Assembly: GCA_964425745.1 (NCBI GenBank)
Contig: CAYRNW010000037.1
Span: 1 to 17,181, forward strand
Length of the DNA stretch: 17,181 bases
Reading direction: 5' to 3'
Origin: CALCNS01 sp964425745
GTDB taxonomy: Bacteria; Bacillota; JAAYKD01
The notes below the pieces were generated by a model. The model was given only the letters and a program-made list of their open reading frames with translations, made no database searches and was not told the origin of the DNA. The translations under genes were made by a program, and so were the position numbers. Position 1 is the first letter of the stretch; each line of letters starts with the position of its first letter. Positions 14,150 to 17,181 of this stretch are shown here, in pieces.

Positions 14150-15064
14150 ATGAAAACATCAACAGCTTATAACAGGTCATTTTGGAATTTAGTTCGAGGC
14201 GCATCTGATCAGTACAATGATTTGAAGGAAGGCTCGGATTATCAGACTGGTGCATACTTCTTGCCAAACGAATCGACCAGTCGCTTCCTCGCAGCACTCT
14301 CAAAAGAGAACCTTTTTCGCAGAATTGCCACCACTATAAACGCCACAACCAAAGGGGGATCTATCATAGCAAGTGATGCCTGCACAGCAGCAGACTGGAT
14401 TCCAGAGAACAACCCTATTCCTGACGCAGAACAGTTATTTAAGCAGTACCGTGTGCAGGAACACAAACTTGCAGGAATCACATTGCTTCAAAACGATTTT
14501 CTGCAGGATACGGCGTTTGATGTTGAATCCTATCTCACCAATGAATTTGCTCGCAGCTTTGGTAAAAAAGAAGAATGGGCCTTCATAAACGGAGATGGTG
14601 TAAATCAGCCTTACGGCATCCTGCATCCGACCAATGGTGCTGAAATAGGTGTAAGTACCTCTGCTGTTGACAGCATCAGCTTTGACGAAATCATCAGGTT
14701 GTTTTTCAGTCTCGATTCTGAGTATCGCAATCACGCTGTATGGGTCATGAGCGATGAGACCGCCCTAGCGCTCCGTAAACTTAAAGATGCCAGCGGGAAT
14801 TACCTCTGGAGAAGCACTGATGATACGATCCTTGGCAAACCTGTTCTGATCTCCAATTTTATGCCTAGTCCGGAATCTGGTAACAAAGCGATTGCTTTTG
14901 GAGATTTCAGCTACTACTGGATAGTTGAAAGACAGAATCTTTCCATCAGACCAATCAAAGAAAAGTACTACGTCACTGATCAGATTGCCTATATTGGCTT
15001 TGAATTCCTTGACGGATGCCTTATCCGCCATGAGGCCATCAAGCTTCTTCAGATGCGTGCCTAA
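14150..15064 (+). CDS. HK97-fold phage major capsid protein, without scaffold domain
   Basis: Head shell protein of the HK97 type, 304 residues. It starts with an N-arm-like segment (FWNLVRGASDQYNDLKEG), then GAYFLPNESTSRFLAAL (34-50). The A-domain signature EWAFINGDGVNQPYGIL (142-158) is typical. VWVMSDETALALRKLKDASG (197-216), ILGKPVLISNFMP (227-239) and AFGDFSYYWIVERQNLSI (248-265) complete the P- and A-domain pattern. Full-length relatives usually have about 100 more N-terminal residues, the delta domain that acts as scaffold and is cleaved; here the protein begins where a mature capsid protein begins. No protease, portal or terminase lies nearby. The ATG at 14150 follows GGAGG by eight bases; an earlier ATG (14135) lies before that site. 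Role in this element is unknown. Confidence 0.92.
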   Translation: MKTSTAYNRSFWNLVRGASDQYNDLKEGSDYQTGAYFLPNESTSRFLAALSKENLFRRIATTINATTKGGSIIASDACTAADWIPENNPIPDAEQLFKQYRVQEHKLAGITLLQNDFLQDTAFDVESYLTNEFARSFGKKEEWAFINGDGVNQPYGILHPTNGAEIGVSTSAVDSISFDEIIRLFFSLDSEYRNHAVWVMSDETALALRKLKDASGNYLWRSTDDTILGKPVLISNFMPSPESGNKAIAFGDFSYYWIVERQNLSIRPIKEKYYVTDQIAYIGFEFLDGCLIRHEAIKLLQMRA

Positions 15065-15074
15065 GGCAGACTTA

Positions 15075-15105
15075 GGGTGTCGGGTCCTAATCCGGCTCGG
15101 CACCC
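15075..15105 (+). terminator. Possible weak terminator after the capsid gene
   Basis: GGGTGTCG (15075-15082) pairs with CGGCACCC (15098-15105) with one G-T pair. The following bases are GCTTCTT, not a proper T tract. It may be a partial terminator or an mRNA-stabilising hairpin between the capsid gene and the tnpW-recombinase pair. Confidence 0.45.
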
Positions 15106-15136
15106 GCTTCTTAAAAACTGAAAATGGAGGTCATTT

Positions 15137-15340
15137 ATGGACACGCAAAATCAAAGCCGCACCTTTGAAACGGACATTGGCGGTACCGTCTATGTCGTTG
15201 AATCCTGTGTAAGCGAATCCGCAAAGGAAAGCGCCTACACCAAGCTTAAAAGGCTGATTACCGCCAACGCAAAGCACCTGGAAAAGATATCGGACAGTTC
15301 AAATATAGATACGGAAATCGACTCGACTACTTCAAAATAG
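15137..15340 (+). CDS. TnpW-family small protein
   Basis: 67 residues. The core TFETDIGGTVYVVESCVSES followed by AKESAYTKLKRLI fits the short TnpW family known from Tn4451-like elements, where the gene accompanies a large serine recombinase. The same pairing is seen here, 55 bases upstream of the recombinase gene. The function of TnpW is not established; a role as an accessory or control factor for the recombinase is plausible. GGAGG lies six bases before the ATG. The acidic tail (DSSNIDTEID) is probably disordered. Confidence 0.82.
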   Translation: MDTQNQSRTFETDIGGTVYVVESCVSESAKESAYTKLKRLITANAKHLEKISDSSNIDTEIDSTTSK

Positions 15341-15395
15341 TACGGTAATATCACAGTGCCTAACCGTTTGAAGACTGTCGGAAAGAGAGGTTAGT

Positions 15396-17063
15396 ATGAA
15401 TAGACAGTCATTCAACAAAATACAAAAGAAAACACTAGCACCAGATGAGGCACTGATTACCGTCCTATATTGCAGGCTCTCCCGCGATGATGAGCTTTCC
15501 GGTGACAGCAACAGCATCGTCAACCAGAAAGCGATTCTGAAGAAGTACGCCGAGGACAATGGCTTTCGTAATCTTCGCTTCTATGTGGATGACGGCGTCA
15601 GCGGCACCACCTTCGATCGACCGGACTTCAATCGTATGATCGCAGATGTGGAATCGGGTATGGTCGGAACAATCATCATCAAGGATATGTCCCGCTTTGG
15701 CAGGGATTATCTGAAGGTCGGGTACTATACCGAGATCATGCTCCCCGAGGCAGGCGTCCGCTTCATCGCCATCAACAACAGCATTGACAGCGCCAATCAG
15801 CAGGACAGTGACTTTACACCATTCCTCAACATCATCAATGAATGGTATGCCAAGGACACCAGCAAGAAAATACGGGCTGTGTTCAAATCCAAAGGAGAAT
15901 CCGGAAAACCGCTCTGTACCAACCCGCCTTACGGTTACGTCAAGGACCCGGAGGACAAGCTGAAGTGGATTATTGACGAAGAAGCTGCCGAGGTGGTTCG
16001 TGAGATCTTCAGACTTTCCATGGCCGGTTTCGGACCCACGCAGATTGCCCGACAGCTTGAAGAACAATTTATCAACGTTCCTACGGTCCATTTGCGAGGA
16101 AAAGGTATCAACACTCCTGCAAGGCCACCTGAAAACCCTTATACATGGCAAGCACGGACGGTAGCAGATATTCTTGCTAAGATGGAATACCTCGGCCATA
16201 CAGTCAATTTCAAGACCTTTAAGAAGTCCTACAAAAACAAGACCAAGATGCAGAACAATCCAGAAGACTGGCTGATCTTTGAAAATACCCATGAAGCCAT
16301 CATTGATGAAGGAACTTGGGAAACGGTGCAGAAAATTCGTGATGGCAAGCGAAGGCCGTCTAGAATGGGCGAGATGGGAAAGCTCTCGGGCATGATGTTC
16401 TGCGCAGACTGTGGTGCAAAGCTATATCAGGTAAGGGCTAACGGATGGACACATGACAAGGAACATTTCGTCTGTGCAACATACCGCAAGGTCAAAGGCG
16501 GCTGCAGTTCTCACCAGATTCGTAATGTGGTGGTAGAGCAGCTTGTAGCGGAGGATTTACGAAAGGTGCTGGCTTTCGCCAAAGAACGGGAAGCGGAATT
16601 CATCCGAATCGTCACCAACAATTCGGAAAAGGAGCTTGCTAAAGAATTGCGACTCAGTCAAAAGGAATATGAGCAGGCCCGGGTCCGTATCTCAGCCATC
16701 GACAAGATCATTCAGAAGCTCTATGAGGACAAGGTGCTCGGCAACATCACAGAGGAACGCTTTCACAAGATGTCAGCGGATTACGAGGCTGAGCAGAAGG
16801 CTTTAGAAGCGAGAGTCAATGTGTTGAAAAAGGCACTCGATACTGCAAAAGAACAAACTCTTAACACGGACCGCTTTCTGGCCCTTGTCAGGAAGTATAC
16901 GGAGATACCAGAGCTGGATGCAGAAATCATCCGAGAGTTCATTGACAGAATCATCGTATTTAAAACAGAAAAAGTTAACGGTCGAAGAATGCAGCGCATC
17001 CGGATAATATACAACTGCATCGGTGAAATCAACATTCCAGAAGAGGACGAAAAAACGGCATAG
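15396..17063 (+). CDS. Large serine recombinase (TnpX-like), integrase of the element
   Basis: Catalyses integration and probably excision between attP and attB by a serine-linked intermediate. Length 555 residues. The catalytic domain starts with VLYCRLSRDD, nucleophile S29, and has DGVSGTTFDRPDFNRM (66-81) and KDMSRFGRDYLKVG (96-109) with active-site arginines. The recombinase domain (about 170-300) is followed by a zinc ribbon with C336, C339, C360 and C370, a coiled coil (about 400-485) and a DUF4368-like end (IREFIDRIIVFKT...). It is somewhat shorter than TnpX of Tn4451. GAGAGG lies five bases before the ATG. The gene stops about 60 bases from attR, as usual for integrases next to their own site. 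The last codons form part of the terminator stem. Confidence 0.96.
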   Translation: MNRQSFNKIQKKTLAPDEALITVLYCRLSRDDELSGDSNSIVNQKAILKKYAEDNGFRNLRFYVDDGVSGTTFDRPDFNRMIADVESGMVGTIIIKDMSRFGRDYLKVGYYTEIMLPEAGVRFIAINNSIDSANQQDSDFTPFLNIINEWYAKDTSKKIRAVFKSKGESGKPLCTNPPYGYVKDPEDKLKWIIDEEAAEVVREIFRLSMAGFGPTQIARQLEEQFINVPTVHLRGKGINTPARPPENPYTWQARTVADILAKMEYLGHTVNFKTFKKSYKNKTKMQNNPEDWLIFENTHEAIIDEGTWETVQKIRDGKRRPSRMGEMGKLSGMMFCADCGAKLYQVRANGWTHDKEHFVCATYRKVKGGCSSHQIRNVVVEQLVAEDLRKVLAFAKEREAEFIRIVTNNSEKELAKELRLSQKEYEQARVRISAIDKIIQKLYEDKVLGNITEERFHKMSADYEAEQKALEARVNVLKKALDTAKEQTLNTDRFLALVRKYTEIPELDAEIIREFIDRIIVFKTEKVNGRRMQRIRIIYNCIGEINIPEEDEKTA

Positions 17064-17091
17064 CCGCTATAAACGACTATGCCGAATTTTT
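17050..17091. terminator. Bidirectional terminator overlapping the recombinase stop codon
   Basis: CGGCATAG (17056-17063, including the TAG stop) pairs perfectly with CTATGCCG (17077-17084), 13-base loop. On the + strand AATTTTT follows; on the - strand six T residues follow. It can end the recombinase transcript and also stop leftward transcription from the tRNA-Pro gene, whose own terminator was split by integration. Confidence 0.82.
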
Positions 17092-17102
17092 CAGAGATTA
17101 TA

Positions 17103-17137
17103 AATCCCTATTTGACCGCCCCAAATGGGGTGCTTTT
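17103..17137. other. attR, right element-host junction
   Basis: Element arm AATCCCTATTTGA (17103-17115), spacer CCGCCCCAA (17116-17124), then host half-site ATGGGGTGCTTTT (17125-17137). The centre lies between 17124 and 17125. The host half is the inverse of AAAAGCACCCC at 44-54. A short CCCC/GGGG stem (17119-17130) remains at the junction, but the full terminator is lost. Confidence 0.72.
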
Positions 17138-17138
17138 G

Positions 17139-17181
17139 TGGTCGAGGCAGCAGGATTCGAACCTGTGGCCTTTGCGTCCCG
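17139..17181 (-). tRNA. tRNA-Pro(CGG), 3' half, cut by the window edge
   Basis: Read on the - strand: anticodon CGG followed by GA (G37 is typical of tRNA-Pro), 3' side of the anticodon stem CGCAA, variable loop, T arm ACAGG-TTCGAAT-CCTGC, acceptor strand TGCCTCG, discriminator A and encoded CCA (17141-17139). The alignment with known bacterial tRNA-Pro genes is position for position over this half. The wobble base is the last base of the window, so the anticodon is just complete. The 49-65 pair is an A-C mismatch. The 5' half is outside. Confidence 0.82.

Larger units (their letters stand above)
57..17124. mobile_element. Integrated satellite-like element with serine recombinase, replicon, lone capsid gene and defence operon
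   Basis: The left half AAAAGCACCCCTA (44-56) and the right half ATGGGGTGCTTTT (17125-17137) join into a palindrome of terminator shape between a rightward frame and a leftward tRNA gene. The inner ends carry inverted arms (66-78 and 17103-17115, 11 of 13 matching), each 9 bases from the same junction, as expected for the attP of a serine recombinase. The recombinase gene lies directly inside the right end. Content: leftward restriction-modification/Abi operon and rightward primase, capsid, tnpW and recombinase module. The boundaries are inferred from symmetry and could be off by a few bases, because AATG is present at both junctions (56-59 and 17124-17127). Confidence 0.8.

Noticed and set aside
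14150..15064. Encapsulin rather than phage capsid protein
   Set aside because: The GDG-xx-P-x-GIL signature and the LGKPV...AFGDF pattern are those of HK97-type phage capsid proteins, and no cargo enzyme gene with a targeting tail lies next to it.
15465..16292. 275-codon open frame on the - strand opposite the recombinase gene
   Set aside because: Antisense shadow of the well-supported serine recombinase; no ribosome site or domain seen.
14..17168. 10-base match GAACCTGTGG at 14-23 and in the T arm of the tRNA (17159-17168)
   Set aside because: I considered it as an attachment repeat. The surrounding bases do not match, both copies lie in host DNA outside the better-supported junctions, and no symmetry supports it.
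1..17181. CRISPR array, rRNA, toxin-antitoxin pair or conjugation genes
   Set aside because: No regular short repeats with spacers, no rRNA sequence, no recognisable toxin-antitoxin pair and no relaxase or type IV secretion gene were seen on either strand.

Overview
The window holds one integrated mobile element of about 17.07 kb (roughly 57-17124) with only some 56 bases of host DNA on each side. Strong AGGAGG-type ribosome binding sites, a TnpW-family protein and a TnpX-like large serine recombinase with a DUF4368-type C-terminus point to a Firmicutes host, most likely a Clostridia-type gut or anaerobic bacterium. On the left is the last piece of a rightward frame (1-45). On the right is the 3' half of a leftward tRNA-Pro(CGG) gene (17139-17181). 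The two ends of the element carry the two halves of what looks like one palindromic bidirectional terminator that once lay between them.

Left half (about 120-11050), leftward, AT-rich: a defence operon starts at a consensus promoter (-35 TTGTTA, 17 bp, -10 TATAAT; 10976-11004). Its order is Xre-type regulator, hsdM, a small three-helix membrane protein, hsdS, an unrecognised helical protein, hsdR, and an Abi_C-family abortive-infection gene. The genes overlap or lie a few bases apart with ribosome sites inside the preceding gene, except for a 53-base gap before abi. The abi gene is broken by a 2429-bp IS21-family element (istA, istB) with a clean 7-bp target duplication. Joining the two parts restores a 303-codon frame.

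Right half (about 11100-17091), rightward, less AT-rich: a primase-helicase replication protein (D5/P4 family), an 85-bp near-symmetric hairpin right after it (candidate origin), a small zinc-ribbon protein, a lone HK97-fold major capsid protein without scaffold domain, a TnpW-family protein and the large serine recombinase. No terminase, portal, protease, tail, lysis or conjugation gene is present. Without the insertion sequence the element is about 14.6 kb, the size of a phage satellite.

The likely logic: the recombinase integrates and excises the element at the terminator palindrome, the primase-helicase and hairpin allow replication after excision, the restriction-modification/Abi operon protects the host and the element, and the single capsid gene suggests a relationship with phages (satellite, decoy or domesticated capsid). 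The most notable points are the reconstructed attB and attP with coinciding symmetry centres, the lone capsid gene next to a replicon, the large hairpin, two unknown proteins built into the restriction operon, and a TTCAAACGG-like motif found at five intergenic sites.
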